From assembly GCA_963841715.1 (NCBI GenBank), contig CAWJDP010000001.1, positions 372,001 through 436,000 on the forward strand: a DNA stretch of 64,000 bases, given 5' to 3'. Positions 36,323 through 45,122 of this stretch are shown in pieces. The notes under the pieces are model-generated. The model worked only from the letters and a program-made list of their open reading frames with translations, did no database searches and was not told the DNA's origin. The DNA is from DASPWW01 sp963841715. GTDB lineage: Bacteria > Actinomycetota > Thermoleophilia > Solirubrobacterales > 70-9. Position 1 is the first letter of the stretch. Every line of letters begins with the position of its first letter. Both the position numbers and the translations under genes were made by a program.

Positions 36323-37537
36323 ATGCTCCCTAGCCGCCTCGCCCCGGTCACCGTCGCCGCGCTGGCACTCGCCGGTCTCGCGGGCTGCGCGCCCGGCGGC
36401 AGCCAGGACATCAAGGGCGACACCGTGACCGTCTACGTGAGCGCCCCGCTCAGCGGCCCGCGCCACGCCGCCGGCGCGGCGATCGAGAACGGCGCCCGGC
36501 TCGCCCTCGGCGACGCGGGACGCCGCGCGGGCGAGCTGCGGATCAAGGCGGTGTTCCTTGACGACGCCCGCGGCGCGGACCCGGGGATGCGCTTCAACCC
36601 CGTCGCGGTGGCCGCGAACGCCCGCCGCGCCGCCCAGGACACGACCGCGATCGCCTACCTCGGCGAGCTCGAGTCAGGGGCGACGCGGACCTCGCTCCCG
36701 ATCACGAACCAGGCGATGATGCTTCAGGTCTCACCCGCGAGCACCGCCGTCGGCCTCGCGCGCACCGGGCCGGGCGCGGCCGACGAGGTCCCGACCTCGG
36801 TCCAGACGACCGGAGACCGCACCTTTGGCCGCGTGATCCCCGACGACGAGCGCCAGGCCGAGGCGGCGGCGGGGTGGGCGCGAAGGCTCGGTGCGCGGCG
36901 CGCCGCGGTGATCAGCGACGGGACCGCGTTCGGCGACACCGTCTCGGGGGCGTTCGTCGACCAGGCGGAGGCGGAGGGGATCGCGGTCGCTGCCGACGAG
37001 CGCGACGCCTCGTTGGCGGAGGCCGTCCGGGCCGCGCGGCGGGCGCGGCCCGACATCGTCTACTACGGGGGAACTGGGGCGGGGGCGGATCCGGCGCTCG
37101 CGCGCGTCGCTGCGGCTGCCCCGCGCGCAAAGCTTCTCGCGCCGGACGCGCTGCTGTTTCCTTCGCTACCGAGCCGGCTGACCGCGATCGAGCCGCGACT
37201 GCGGATCACGTCCTCGGCTGAGAACCCCGCGCAGCTTCCCGCCACGGGCCGGCGCTTCCTGGGCGACTACCGGCGCCGCTTCGGCGCTGCCGCGGACCCC
37301 TACGCGGCCTACGGTTACGAGGCGATGGCGGTCGCGCTCGATTCGATTGCACGCGCCGGCGGCCAGGGGGAGGACCGCGGCGCGGTGATCAGCGAGTTCC
37401 TCGGCACCCGCGACCGCCACTCGGTCCTCGGCACCTACTCGATCGACGGCGCCGGGAACACGACGCTGCGCTCGCTCGCCGGCTACCGCGTCCGCGGCGG
37501 CGAGCCGATGTTCGAGACGCCGCTGCACGCGCCATAG
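36323..37537 (+). CDS. ABC-type substrate-binding lipoprotein, branched-chain amino acid type
   Basis: The 404-residue product has a signal sequence ending in the lipobox LAGC (Cys near residue 22). A periplasmic-binding-protein type I fold follows: VYVSAPLSGPRHAAGAAIENGARLAL, AIAYLGELESGATRTSLPITNQ, VISDGTAFGDTVSGAF and DPYAAYGYEAMAVALDSI. It resembles LivJ-type receptors for amino acids or related solutes. No permease or ATPase gene is adjacent, so it either serves a transporter encoded elsewhere or acts as a sensor. The ligand is unknown. Confidence 0.85.
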   Translation: MLPSRLAPVTVAALALAGLAGCAPGGSQDIKGDTVTVYVSAPLSGPRHAAGAAIENGARLALGDAGRRAGELRIKAVFLDDARGADPGMRFNPVAVAANARRAAQDTTAIAYLGELESGATRTSLPITNQAMMLQVSPASTAVGLARTGPGAADEVPTSVQTTGDRTFGRVIPDDERQAEAAAGWARRLGARRAAVISDGTAFGDTVSGAFVDQAEAEGIAVAADERDASLAEAVRAARRARPDIVYYGGTGAGADPALARVAAAAPRAKLLAPDALLFPSLPSRLTAIEPRLRITSSAENPAQLPATGRRFLGDYRRRFGAAADPYAAYGYEAMAVALDSIARAGGQGEDRGAVISEFLGTRDRHSVLGTYSIDGAGNTTLRSLAGYRVRGGEPMFETPLHAP

Positions 37538-37546
37538 GCCGGTCGC

Positions 37547-38455
37547 TCACCCGACTGCGGCGCGGAGCGCCGGCTCGATCTCGGGATAGCGGAACTCGTA
37601 CCCGAGCTCGAGGGCGCGGCGGGGGACGGCGCGCTGGCCGCCGCTGGCGGTCTCGGCGAGCTCGGATCCCATCAGTCCGCGCAGCGCGAGCTTCGGAACG
37701 GGGAGCACCGCCGGCCGTCCGAGCGCGCGCCCGAGCGCCTTCGACAGCTCGCGGTTCGTGACCGGGTTGGGGGCGGTCGAGTTGATCGCGTCCTCGACGC
37801 TCGAGTTGTCGAGCGCCCAAAGCAGGATCCCGATCTCGTCGTCGTGGTGGATCCAGGCCATGTACTGGTCGCCGCCCGCGATCGGCCCGCCGAGCCCGAG
37901 CTTGAACGGAAGCAGCAGCTGCTTCAGCAATCCGCCGTCACGGTCGAGCACGAGCCCGCTGCGGACGACGACGACGCGGACGCCGGGCCCCTCGGCGTCG
38001 CGTGCGGTCGCCTCCCAGTCGGCGCACAGCCGCGCGTCGAAGCTCTCGCCCGGCGGCTCGCCCTCGTCGAGGACCGCGGCTCCGCGATCGCCGTAGTAGC
38101 CGACTGCCGACTGGCTGACGAGGGCGGCGGGCTTGCGATCCGCGCCGCCGATCGCGTCGACGAGGTTGCGGGTCGCCGCGACCCGGCTGTCGGTGATCCT
38201 CCGCTTCGCGGCCTCGGTCCAGCGCTGGTTGATCGACTCGCCGATGAGGTTGACGACCCCGTCGACGCCGTCGAGGGCCGCCTCGGGAGGGCGCTCCAGC
38301 GCCGGTTCCCACGCGTGCCAGATGACCGCCGGCTTCGCCGAGCCGGCCTTGCCGGGGTCGCGGGTGAGTCCGACGACCTCGTCGCCGCGCGCGAGCAGCG
38401 CGTCGGTCAACTTCGAACCGATCAGACCGGTGGCGCCGGTTACTAGGACCCGCAT
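37547..38455 (-). CDS. TIGR01777-type NAD(P)-binding epimerase-like protein
   Basis: The product (302 residues) is an extended short-chain dehydrogenase. It begins MRVLVTGATGLIGSKLTDALL with the Rossmann glycine motif and contains VVNLIGESINQRW, SQSAVGYYGDRG with the Tyr of the active site, and VNRG-like C-terminal features ending GQRAVPRRALELGYEFRYPEI. This matches the YfcH/TIGR01777 family, whose substrate is unknown; plant relatives act in chloroplast division. It lies 16 bases after the malic enzyme gene and is likely cotranscribed. Confidence 0.88.
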   Translation of the reverse strand: MRVLVTGATGLIGSKLTDALLARGDEVVGLTRDPGKAGSAKPAVIWHAWEPALERPPEAALDGVDGVVNLIGESINQRWTEAAKRRITDSRVAATRNLVDAIGGADRKPAALVSQSAVGYYGDRGAAVLDEGEPPGESFDARLCADWEATARDAEGPGVRVVVVRSGLVLDRDGGLLKQLLLPFKLGLGGPIAGGDQYMAWIHHDDEIGILLWALDNSSVEDAINSTAPNPVTNRELSKALGRALGRPAVLPVPKLALRGLMGSELAETASGGQRAVPRRALELGYEFRYPEIEPALRAAVG

Positions 38456-38471
38456 CGTGCCACCCGCCGGC

Positions 38472-39926
38472 CTACTCGACGGTCGCGAACGTCCCGGTCT
38501 CCTCCGAGACGCGGGCGATCCCGGCGCTCTTCGCCTCCTCGACGACCGCCTCGGCGACCGCGGGGGCGACGTCGCGGTTGAAGACGCTGGGAATGATGTA
38601 GTCCTCGTCGAGGTCGTCCTCGTTGACGACTGCCGCGATCCCCTGGGCCGCGGCGAGCTTCATCTCCTCTGTGATCGCGGGGGCGCCGGCGTCCATCGCG
38701 CCGCGGAAGATCCCGGGGAAGCAGAGCACGTTGTTGATCTGGTTCGGATAATCGGAGCGCCCGGTGGCCATGATCCGAACGTATGGCGCGGCCTCCTCGG
38801 GCATCACCTCGGGGTTCGGGTTCGCCATCGCGAACACGATCCCGTTGTCGTTCATCTTCCCGAGCGCCTCCGCGGGCATCACCTTCGCGCCCGAGAGCCC
38901 GATGAAAAGGTCGGCGCCCTCGATCACGTCGGCGGGGCCGCCGCTGCGCTTCTCGGGGTTCGAGACCTCGGAGAACCAGCGCTTGATCTCGGTCATCTCG
39001 CCGGCCTGGTAGTCCTCGCGCTCGGTCGACAGCGCGCCCTTGCGGTCGCAGCCGATGACCTCGGGGACGCCGCTCGCGAGCATCATCTTCGTCACCGCGA
39101 TCCCTGCGGCGCCGAGTCCGACCATGACCACGCGCAGCGACTCGATCGGCTTGTCGACGATCTTCAGCGCGTTGAACAGCGCCGCCATCACGACGACCGC
39201 CGTCCCGTGCTGGTCGTCGTGGAAGACGGGGATGTCGATCTCCTCGCGCAGCCGGTCCTCGATCTCGAAGCAGCGCGGGGCGGAGATGTCCTCGAGGTTG
39301 ATCCCGCCGAAGGTCGGAGCGACGAGCTTCACGGTCTCAACGATCGCGTCGGGGTCCTGGGTGTTGAGGCAGAGTGGGAACGCGTCGACATCGGCGAACT
39401 CCTTGAACAGCATCGCCTTGCCCTCCATCACCGGCATCGCCGCCTCGGGGCCGATGTCCCCGAGGCCGAGCACTGCGCTGCCGTCTGAGACGACGGCGAC
39501 GGTGTTGCGCTTGATCGTGTACTCGAATGCCTTCGAGCGGTCGGCGTGGATCACCTGGCAGACGCGGGCGACGCCCGGGGTGTACGCCATCGAGAGGTCG
39601 TCGCGCGTCTTCAGCGGGTACTTGTTGTGCTGGGCGATCTTGCCGCCCTTGTGCATCTGCAGCGTGCGGTCCGTGTACTCGAGCACGCGCGCGCCGCGGG
39701 TGCTCCCGATCGCGCGCATGATCTGCTCCCAGTGGGCTTGGTCGCGCGCATCGACCGTGAACTCGCGGACGCGCTTGCCCTCGCTGCCCGCTCCGGGGAC
39801 GAGGTCGACGCCGCCGAGCTGACCGCCGGCCTCGGCGATCGCGGCCGTCAGCTGACCAAGCGGCTCCTGCCGCGCGTCGAGCTCGACGCGCACCGTGACG
39901 CTGAACTGTGGGCTTACCGTCGCCAT
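38472..39926 (-). CDS. Malic enzyme with N-terminal ACT domain
   Basis: The product (484 residues) oxidatively decarboxylates malate to pyruvate. An N-terminal ACT-like regulatory domain (about 1-85, FSVTVRVELDARQEPLGQL) suggests control by a small ligand. The catalytic part shows YTPGVARVCQ, KRNTVAVVSDGSAVLGLGDIG, HDDQHGTAVVV and the NAD(P) loop VMVGLGAAGIAVTKMML. The ATG at 39926 (MATVSPQ) is chosen because TATGAT lies 7 bases upstream; the in-frame ATG at 39938 falls within that hexamer. The frame stays open to 40016 without homology. Confidence 0.93.
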   Translation of the reverse strand: MATVSPQFSVTVRVELDARQEPLGQLTAAIAEAGGQLGGVDLVPGAGSEGKRVREFTVDARDQAHWEQIMRAIGSTRGARVLEYTDRTLQMHKGGKIAQHNKYPLKTRDDLSMAYTPGVARVCQVIHADRSKAFEYTIKRNTVAVVSDGSAVLGLGDIGPEAAMPVMEGKAMLFKEFADVDAFPLCLNTQDPDAIVETVKLVAPTFGGINLEDISAPRCFEIEDRLREEIDIPVFHDDQHGTAVVVMAALFNALKIVDKPIESLRVVMVGLGAAGIAVTKMMLASGVPEVIGCDRKGALSTEREDYQAGEMTEIKRWFSEVSNPEKRSGGPADVIEGADLFIGLSGAKVMPAEALGKMNDNGIVFAMANPNPEVMPEEAAPYVRIMATGRSDYPNQINNVLCFPGIFRGAMDAGAPAITEEMKLAAAQGIAAVVNEDDLDEDYIIPSVFNRDVAPAVAEAVVEEAKSAGIARVSEETGTFATVE

Positions 39927-39933
39927 GCGCCGA

Positions 39934-39939
39934 ATCATA
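39934..39939 (-). promoter_or_regulatory. -10 element TATGAT for the malic enzyme, leaderless spacing
   Basis: Minus-strand TATGAT is followed by 7 bases and the ATG at 39926. The 174-base divergent region up to polA holds this and the polA promoter; I see nothing else clear in it. Confidence 0.6.
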
Positions 39940-40087
39940 TTTGGGGCCGAGCGCGGGCCACGGGGGTGAGTCATCCGCTTCTGGTGCATCGGGGTCGCCG
40001 CGACCCCGCGCTCCACTCACCGCGGCCGTTGCCCGCACCGTGCGCGTTGCGGTTGGGAATCAGTCCGGACGCATCGCTCGCCGCCCC

Positions 40088-40093
40088 TAGGAT
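40088..40093 (+). promoter_or_regulatory. -10 element TAGGAT for polA, leaderless spacing
   Basis: TAGGAT is followed by 6 bases and GTG 40100. A GTCCGGAC palindrome lies at 40063-40070; its role is unknown. Confidence 0.5.
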
Positions 40094-40099
40094 TAGCGC

Positions 40100-42796
40100 G
40101 TGGCCTCGACGACGACCGCCAAGAGCCGTGGAAGGCAGGCCAAGGGCGGGGGCGGGGACGCGCGCGAGCTCTTCCTGATCGACGGCAACAGCCTCGCCTA
40201 CCGCGCGTTCTTCGCGCTGCCGGAGACGATCGCGACCGCCGACGGGCGGCCGACGAACGCGATCCTCGGGTTCGCGTCGATGCTGACGAAGATCCTCACC
40301 GAGCACTCGCCGAAGTCGGTCGTCGTCGCCTGGGACGCAGGCCTCTCGGGCCGCGAGGTCGAGTACAAGCCGTACAAGGAGCAGCGCCGGCCGCGCCCCG
40401 ACCTGCTCTCCGACCAGTGGTCGCACCTCGCCCCGCTCACGGAGGCGTTCGGGTTCGTCAACGTCCGCGTCGACGGCTACGAAGCCGACGACGTGATCGG
40501 TGCGCTGACGAGGACGGCGCGCGAGCGCGAGATTCCGGTGATGATCGTCTCCGGCGACCGCGACGTGTACCAGCTCGTCGACGATGGGGTCCGGGTGATG
40601 ACGACGTCACGCGGGATCACCGACACGCGGATCTACGACCGCGACGGCGTCATCGACCGCTACGGTGTCCCGCCCGAGCTCGTCCCTGACCTGATCGGGC
40701 TCAAGGGCGACACCTCCGACAACATCCCCGGCGTCCCCGGGATCGGGGACAAGACCGCGGCGCAGCTTTTGCAGCAGTTCGGCTCGCTGGAGACGGTGCT
40801 CGACAGCGTCGACGAGATCTCCGGCGCGAAGCGCAAGCAGAACCTCACCGAGCACGCCGACGACGCGCGGGTCTCAAAGCGCCTGGCCACGATCCAGGAC
40901 GAGATCGACACCGGAATCGACCTCGAGGAGATCATGGCCCGTCGGCCCGATCGCAGCCGCCTCCGCGACGTCGCGCGCGAGTTCGAGCTCCGTCAGGTGA
41001 TGCAGCGGCTCGATGAGGAGTTCGACGAGCACATCCCCCAGACGCCAACCGCGGTCCGGCTCGAGGTCGAGGCTGTCGCCGGCGACCCCGCCGACCTCGC
41101 CGACGGGCCGACGGCGATCGCGGTCGGCCGCGAGCGCTGGGCGGGCTGCGACGGCGACAAGGTCGTCGCCGGCGACGTTGGGGACCTGACGGCGCTCGCC
41201 GTGGGCCTGCGCGGCAGGCCGCTGATCGCCCACGACGCCAAGGCGCTCGGCGGAGGGGGGAGGAGCGGCTTGCTCGCGGCCGCGACCCCCGGCGGGCTCG
41301 ACCTCGAGCACGACACGATGGTCGCCGCCTACCTGATCGACCCCGCCCGGCGCACCTACCCGCTGATCGAGCTCGCCGCCGACGAGGGCCTCGCGGCCGC
41401 ACGAGCCGCCGACCCCGCCGCTCCCGGGCGCGAAGCGGAGGATGCGGCGGAAAGCGAGGTGGGCGCACAGCTGGCGTTGGGCGACGGCGAGGAGCCGGTC
41501 GCCGATCCCGCGGTCGAGTCGCGGCTCGCGTACGAGCTCCGCGAGCGACAGTGCGAGCGCCTCGACGACCTCGGCCTTACACCGCTGCTCAGCGACGTCG
41601 AGATGCCGCTGATCGAGGTCCTCGCGGCGATGGAGCGGGTCGGCGTCCGCGTCGACGCCGACCGCCTGCACGAGATCGCCGCCGGGATCGAGGGCCAGGC
41701 CGACAAGCTCCAGTCCGAGATCTGGAAGCTCGCCGGGCACGAGTTCACGATCGGCTCGCCGCAGCAGCTCGCGCCGGTGCTGTTCGAGGAGCTGGGGCTG
41801 ACCCGCAAGCGCCGCGGCAAGACCGGCTACTCAACCGACGCCCGCGTGCTCGCGCAGATCCGCGACGAGCACGAGATCGTCCCCAAGATCGAGAGCTGGC
41901 GCGAACTGACGAAGCTCAAGAACACCTACCTCGACGCGCTCCCCGGCCTCATCGACCCCGAGACCGGACGCATCCACACCACCTTCCAGCAGGTCGCGAC
42001 GACGACCGGGCGGCTGTCGAGCGTCAACCCCAATCTCCAGAACATCCCGATCCGCTCCGAGCTCGGGCGCCCGATCCGCTCCTGCTTCGTCGCCGAGCAG
42101 GGCTGGCTGCTGCTCTCCGCCGACTACAACCAGGTCGAGCTCCGCGTCCTTGCCCACGTCGCCGGCGAGGACGTCCTGCGCGAGATCTTCGCCTCCGGCG
42201 AGGATGTCCACAGCGCGACCGCGGCCGAGATCCTCCACCTCGATCCCGAGGACGTCGGCGTGGCCGAGCGCTCGAAGGCGAAGATGGTCAACTTCGGGAT
42301 CGCCTATGGCCTGTCGGCGTTCGGGCTCGCCGACCGGCTCGGAATCGAGCAGGACGAGGCCGCGGCCTACATCGAGCGCTACTTCGAGCGCTTCCCGGCC
42401 GTGAAGCGGTTCATCGAGGAGACGATCGAGCGTGCCGAGCGCGATGGATACGTGACGACGCTGATGGGCCGGCGCCGAATGATCCCCGAGCTCCAGGCGC
42501 GCCAGCGCCAGACGCGGCTGCTCGGCGAGCGTCTGGCGGTCAACACCGTGATCCAGGGGACCGCCGCCGACATCATCAAGGTCGCGATGGTCCGCTGCCA
42601 CGCCGCGCTCGCCGAGGGAGACATGCGCACGAGGCTCGTGCTCCAGATCCACGACGAACTCCTGTTCGAGGGACCGGAGGACGAGATCGAGGCCGCGACC
42701 GAGGCCGTCAACGAGCGGATGTGCGGGGCGTTCGACCTCGATCCGCCGCTCACGGTCGAGATCGGCATCGGCCAGGACTGGCTCGCCGCCAAGTAG
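40100..42796 (+). CDS. polA: DNA polymerase I
   Basis: The product (898 residues) fills gaps and removes RNA primers. The 5' nuclease domain (about 1-315) shows LFLIDGNSLAYRAFFALP, VDGYEADDVIGAL, SGDRDVYQLV and LKGDTSDNIPGVPGIGDKTA. The middle 3'-5' exonuclease-like domain lacks the DxE metal motif (it reads GPTAIAVGRERWAG), so proofreading is predicted absent, as in many actinobacterial enzymes. The polymerase domain has LLSADYNQVELRVLAH, SKAKMVNFGIAYGLS and LQIHDELLFE. An Ala/Glu-rich insertion around residues 436-455 is encoded by a dispersed GC-rich repeat. GTG start. Confidence 0.96.
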   Translation: MASTTTAKSRGRQAKGGGGDARELFLIDGNSLAYRAFFALPETIATADGRPTNAILGFASMLTKILTEHSPKSVVVAWDAGLSGREVEYKPYKEQRRPRPDLLSDQWSHLAPLTEAFGFVNVRVDGYEADDVIGALTRTAREREIPVMIVSGDRDVYQLVDDGVRVMTTSRGITDTRIYDRDGVIDRYGVPPELVPDLIGLKGDTSDNIPGVPGIGDKTAAQLLQQFGSLETVLDSVDEISGAKRKQNLTEHADDARVSKRLATIQDEIDTGIDLEEIMARRPDRSRLRDVAREFELRQVMQRLDEEFDEHIPQTPTAVRLEVEAVAGDPADLADGPTAIAVGRERWAGCDGDKVVAGDVGDLTALAVGLRGRPLIAHDAKALGGGGRSGLLAAATPGGLDLEHDTMVAAYLIDPARRTYPLIELAADEGLAAARAADPAAPGREAEDAAESEVGAQLALGDGEEPVADPAVESRLAYELRERQCERLDDLGLTPLLSDVEMPLIEVLAAMERVGVRVDADRLHEIAAGIEGQADKLQSEIWKLAGHEFTIGSPQQLAPVLFEELGLTRKRRGKTGYSTDARVLAQIRDEHEIVPKIESWRELTKLKNTYLDALPGLIDPETGRIHTTFQQVATTTGRLSSVNPNLQNIPIRSELGRPIRSCFVAEQGWLLLSADYNQVELRVLAHVAGEDVLREIFASGEDVHSATAAEILHLDPEDVGVAERSKAKMVNFGIAYGLSAFGLADRLGIEQDEAAAYIERYFERFPAVKRFIEETIERAERDGYVTTLMGRRRMIPELQARQRQTRLLGERLAVNTVIQGTAADIIKVAMVRCHAALAEGDMRTRLVLQIHDELLFEGPEDEIEAATEAVNERMCGAFDLDPPLTVEIGIGQDWLAAK
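41415..41450. repeat. Dispersed GC-rich element, copy 3, inside polA
   Basis: Bases 41423-41447 match 13141-13165 at 23 of 25 positions. The outer bases CCGCCG (41415-41420) and CGGCGG (41445-41450) form an inverted pair. The element is translated in frame as an Ala/Glu-rich stretch in the polA exonuclease-like domain. Confidence 0.55.
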
Positions 42797-42814
42797 CCGC
42801 TCCGACCGGGACCT

Positions 42815-42854
42815 CAAAAGACGAAGGGCGCCGATCGGCGCCCTCCGCACGTCT
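42815..42854. terminator. Bidirectional terminator between polA and a membrane-protein gene
   Basis: A perfect 8-base stem (AGGGCGCC GATC GGCGCCCT, 42824-42843) is extended by an outer AAGACG/CGTCTT pair (42817-42822 and 42849-42854). An AAAA run at 42815-42818 becomes a U-run for minus-strand transcripts. It lies exactly between the convergent genes. Confidence 0.75.
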
Positions 42855-42868
42855 TGCTGCTGCTCTCG

Positions 42869-43276
42869 TCAGCGGCGCCTGCTTGAGCTGGTGCTGCCGC
42901 CGAACTCGTCCCCGTGCACGGTGAGCGCGTAGATGATCACCGCGTCGAGGATCAGGATGATCGTCGACCAGGCGGGGTAGTGCCTGAAGTAGGCGAGCTC
43001 GATCACCGCGTTGATGATCGCGAGCGCTACGCCGATTATCTGCGCGGAGCGGGCCCGCGCGATGACTCCCCAACCGACCAGGACCTGGATCCCGGCGACG
43101 ATCAGGAGCACCACACCGAATGCGGTGTAGTCCTTGATGACAGTTCCACCTTCGCCGACTACGAAGTAGTGCGGCCTTGCCAGAGCGACTAGGCCGTCGA
43201 CGAGGTTGAACGCGGCGGCGACGAGAAAAAGCACCCCCGCGAACGTGACGACGCCTGCTCGGCGTGTTGGTGACAC
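42869..43276 (-). CDS. Four-helix membrane protein of DUF7144 type
   Basis: The product (135 residues) has four predicted membrane helices: FAGVLFLVAAAFNLVDGLVAL, AFGVVLLIVAGIQVLVGWGVI, IIGVALAIINAVIELAY and WSTIILILDAVIIYALTV, ending in a Ser/Arg tail. It resembles small actinobacterial membrane proteins of unknown function (DUF7144-like, from memory). GTG 43276 is chosen because GGAGAG lies just upstream on the minus strand; the frame stays open to 43327. A long perfect hairpin occupies its predicted leader. It converges on polA. Confidence 0.78.
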   Translation of the reverse strand: MSPTRRAGVVTFAGVLFLVAAAFNLVDGLVALARPHYFVVGEGGTVIKDYTAFGVVLLIVAGIQVLVGWGVIARARSAQIIGVALAIINAVIELAYFRHYPAWSTIILILDAVIIYALTVHGDEFGGSTSSSRRR

Positions 43277-43295
43277 GTGTCTCTCCTTTCGTTCT

Positions 43296-43330
43296 GCGGT
43301 GCGCTTCACGCTGAGCGAGAAGCGCACCGC
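43296..43330 (-). promoter_or_regulatory. Perfect 12-bp inverted repeat in the 5' leader of the membrane-protein gene
   Basis: GCGGTGCGCTTC (43296-43307) pairs perfectly with GAAGCGCACCGC (43319-43330) around an 11-base loop. It lies between the candidate -10 (43345-43350) and the ribosome site. It could be an RNA hairpin controlling translation or stability, or a DNA operator for a dimeric repressor. Confidence 0.6.
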
Positions 43331-43344
43331 TTAAACGAGGCAAG

Positions 43345-43350
43345 AACCTA
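43345..43350 (-). promoter_or_regulatory. -10 element TAGGTT for the DUF7144-type gene
   Basis: Minus-strand TAGGTT lies 68 bases before GTG 43276. It would give a leader of about 60 bases that includes the long hairpin, the exception to the leaderless pattern. Confidence 0.4.
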
Positions 43351-43439
43351 CCGCAGGGTCCGGTCGCAACGCGAAAGGCCGAGAGGGCGCCGCCGAACGC
43401 GGCCGGGACGAAGATCACGGTCGCCGCCGAGGCCACCTC

Positions 43440-43445
43440 TAGGAT
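43440..43445 (+). promoter_or_regulatory. -10 element TAGGAT for the DMT-type transporter, leaderless spacing
   Basis: TAGGAT is followed by 7 bases and the ATG at 43453. Confidence 0.5.
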
Positions 43446-43452
43446 CGCGTGA

Positions 43453-43890
43453 ATGGATCGCGGGCTGGCGGTGGCGTTGACGGCGATCGCGGGCGGTCTG
43501 ATCGCGCTCCAGCCCCCGATCAACGCGGGCCTCGCGAAGGCCGTCGACAGCCTCCCGGCCGCGTTCGTCTCGTTCGTCATCGGCACGCTCGTGCTCGCCG
43601 CGCTCGTCGGGTTTGCCGGCCAGGCCGGGAACCTCGGCTCGACCTTCCACGTCGGCTGGATCTACCTCACCGGCGGGCTGCTGGGGGCGGTGTTTGTGAC
43701 CACGGCGCTGATCACCGTGCGCTCGATCGGCGCCGGCGGCGTCGCCGCCGCGACGATCACGGGGCAGCTCACGGCCGGGATCGTGATCGACCGCCTCGGG
43801 ATCCTCGGCCTCGACCGCGTCCCGCTCAGCGCAACGCGGATCGTCGGCGTCGGGCTGCTCCTCGCCGGGACCTATCTGGTCGTTCGCTAG
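43453..43890 (+). CDS. DMT-superfamily membrane transporter, YdcZ/DUF606 type
   Basis: The 145-residue product has about five membrane helices: LAVALTAIAGGLIAL, LPAAFVSFVIGTLVLAALVGF, IYLTGGLLGAVFVTTALITV, GGVAAATITGQLTAGIVIDRLGI and IVGVGLLLAGTYLVV. PPINAGLAKAV after the first helix and the GQLTAGIVIDR segment fit the DUF606 half-size transporters, which pair to form a channel. The substrate is unknown. It converges on the FAD oxidoreductase, with 6 bases between stops. Confidence 0.85.
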   Translation: MDRGLAVALTAIAGGLIALQPPINAGLAKAVDSLPAAFVSFVIGTLVLAALVGFAGQAGNLGSTFHVGWIYLTGGLLGAVFVTTALITVRSIGAGGVAAATITGQLTAGIVIDRLGILGLDRVPLSATRIVGVGLLLAGTYLVVR

Positions 43891-43896
43891 GCGCCG

Positions 43897-45111
43897 TCAG
43901 GCGGCGGCGCGGAGCGCCGGCGCCGGCTGGGGGCGCGGGACCGCGCGCACGAACTCGGGCGGCGCGATCTCCAGATAGTGGTCGAACGCCCAGCGAACGA
44001 ACGCGTCCGCGCCCATCCCGCGCAGCGCGACACCAAGGGCGCGCGGCGGAACCCGGGGGATCAGGCGCTGGACGCGCAGCAGCGACTCGAACTTCCACCG
44101 GTGCGAGGCCGAGAACGCGGCGTAGCGGCGCAATGCCGCGAGGCGGTCCTGGCGGCCCTCGACGACGCCGCGGAGCTCGCGCCCGCAGGCGACGCCGAAG
44201 TAGAACGCGGTCCGGATCCCCTCGGCGGTCAGCGGCAGGCAGTGGCCGGCGGAGTCGCCTACGAAGAAGGTCTCGTGCGCCGCCGCGGGGCGCAGCCGGT
44301 GCGGGATCCAGTTGCCCTGATAGCGGACGCTGGGGACGTCGAGGCGCCCGGCGAGCTCGACCGTCGGCCGCTTGACGTGGAAGTGGGGGTCGAATGACCC
44401 GACCCCGACGCGCAGCTCGCCCGATGCCGGGAAGCTCCAGCCGTATCCGGCGGGCACGATCGAGCGGTCGATCCACACCTCGAGGTCGCCGTTCGAGCCG
44501 TCGGGATGGACCTCGAGCCCGCGCGACAGCGGGGCGTCGGGCGGCTGGTAGCCGCTCTCGTCGAGTACCCGCCGCCAGCCGAGGGCATCGACGACGAGCT
44601 CGGCCGAGACCTCACCGCGATCGGTGTCGAGGCCGATCGTGCGCCCCGGGGTGCCCGAGCGGGCGGCGACGGTCGCGGTCTCGAACTCGACCTCGCACTG
44701 CTCGAGCAGCAGCGCGCAGAGCTCGCGGTAGTCGAAGGTCGAGAAGCTCCAGGGAAGGTTCATGCGCACCGAGACGTACGGGTTGTTGATCACGAGCTCT
44801 TCGAAGGTTTGGCGGATCGAGTCCTGGACGCCCATCGCGCGCAGCCACCGGGTCGGCGCCGCGCACGCCGACGTTTGCCGCTCGCCGACCTCGTAGCGGT
44901 CGAGCATCAGCACGCGCGCGTCCGACCCCGCGAGCTCGCGGGCGACCGCGAGCCCGGCGAAGCTCGCTCCGGCGATGACGACGTCGTAGTCCCCGCCCAG
45001 CGGAGAGCGCGCCTCACCCCTCTTCGTTCGCCGCGTTGGCACCCACGAAAGATGCCAGATCAACCTCTCGGGGCGCCGCCGTCGGTCGGTTTGCCGGGGG
45101 TGTTCTGCCAT
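43897..45111 (-). CDS. FAD-dependent oxidoreductase, geranylgeranyl-reductase-like
   Basis: The product has up to 404 residues. The FAD-binding motif is YDVVIAGASFAGLAVARELAGSDARVLMLDR, with later VVDALGWRRVLD and FVGDSAGHCLPLTAEGIRTAFYFGVACGREL. This matches the geranylgeranyl reductase/halogenase-like flavoprotein group; the substrate is unknown. The first 55 residues before the FAD fold are basic and unconserved, so the true start may be GTG 45042 (381 residues). ATG 45111 lies only 12 bases from the divergent rpsA start, which would force the two promoters to overlap. Confidence 0.8.
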   Translation of the reverse strand: MAEHPRQTDRRRRPERLIWHLSWVPTRRTKRGEARSPLGGDYDVVIAGASFAGLAVARELAGSDARVLMLDRYEVGERQTSACAAPTRWLRAMGVQDSIRQTFEELVINNPYVSVRMNLPWSFSTFDYRELCALLLEQCEVEFETATVAARSGTPGRTIGLDTDRGEVSAELVVDALGWRRVLDESGYQPPDAPLSRGLEVHPDGSNGDLEVWIDRSIVPAGYGWSFPASGELRVGVGSFDPHFHVKRPTVELAGRLDVPSVRYQGNWIPHRLRPAAAHETFFVGDSAGHCLPLTAEGIRTAFYFGVACGRELRGVVEGRQDRLAALRRYAAFSASHRWKFESLLRVQRLIPRVPPRALGVALRGMGADAFVRWAFDHYLEIAPPEFVRAVPRPQPAPALRAAA

Positions 45112-45116
45112 AGTTC
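45111..45116 (+). promoter_or_regulatory. Possible -10 element TAGTTC for rpsA
   Basis: TAGTTC ends 6 bases before GTG 45123, a leaderless spacing, but the last base is not T. It overlaps the annotated start of the divergent flavoprotein gene. Confidence 0.35.
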
Positions 45117-45122
45117 TACGCC

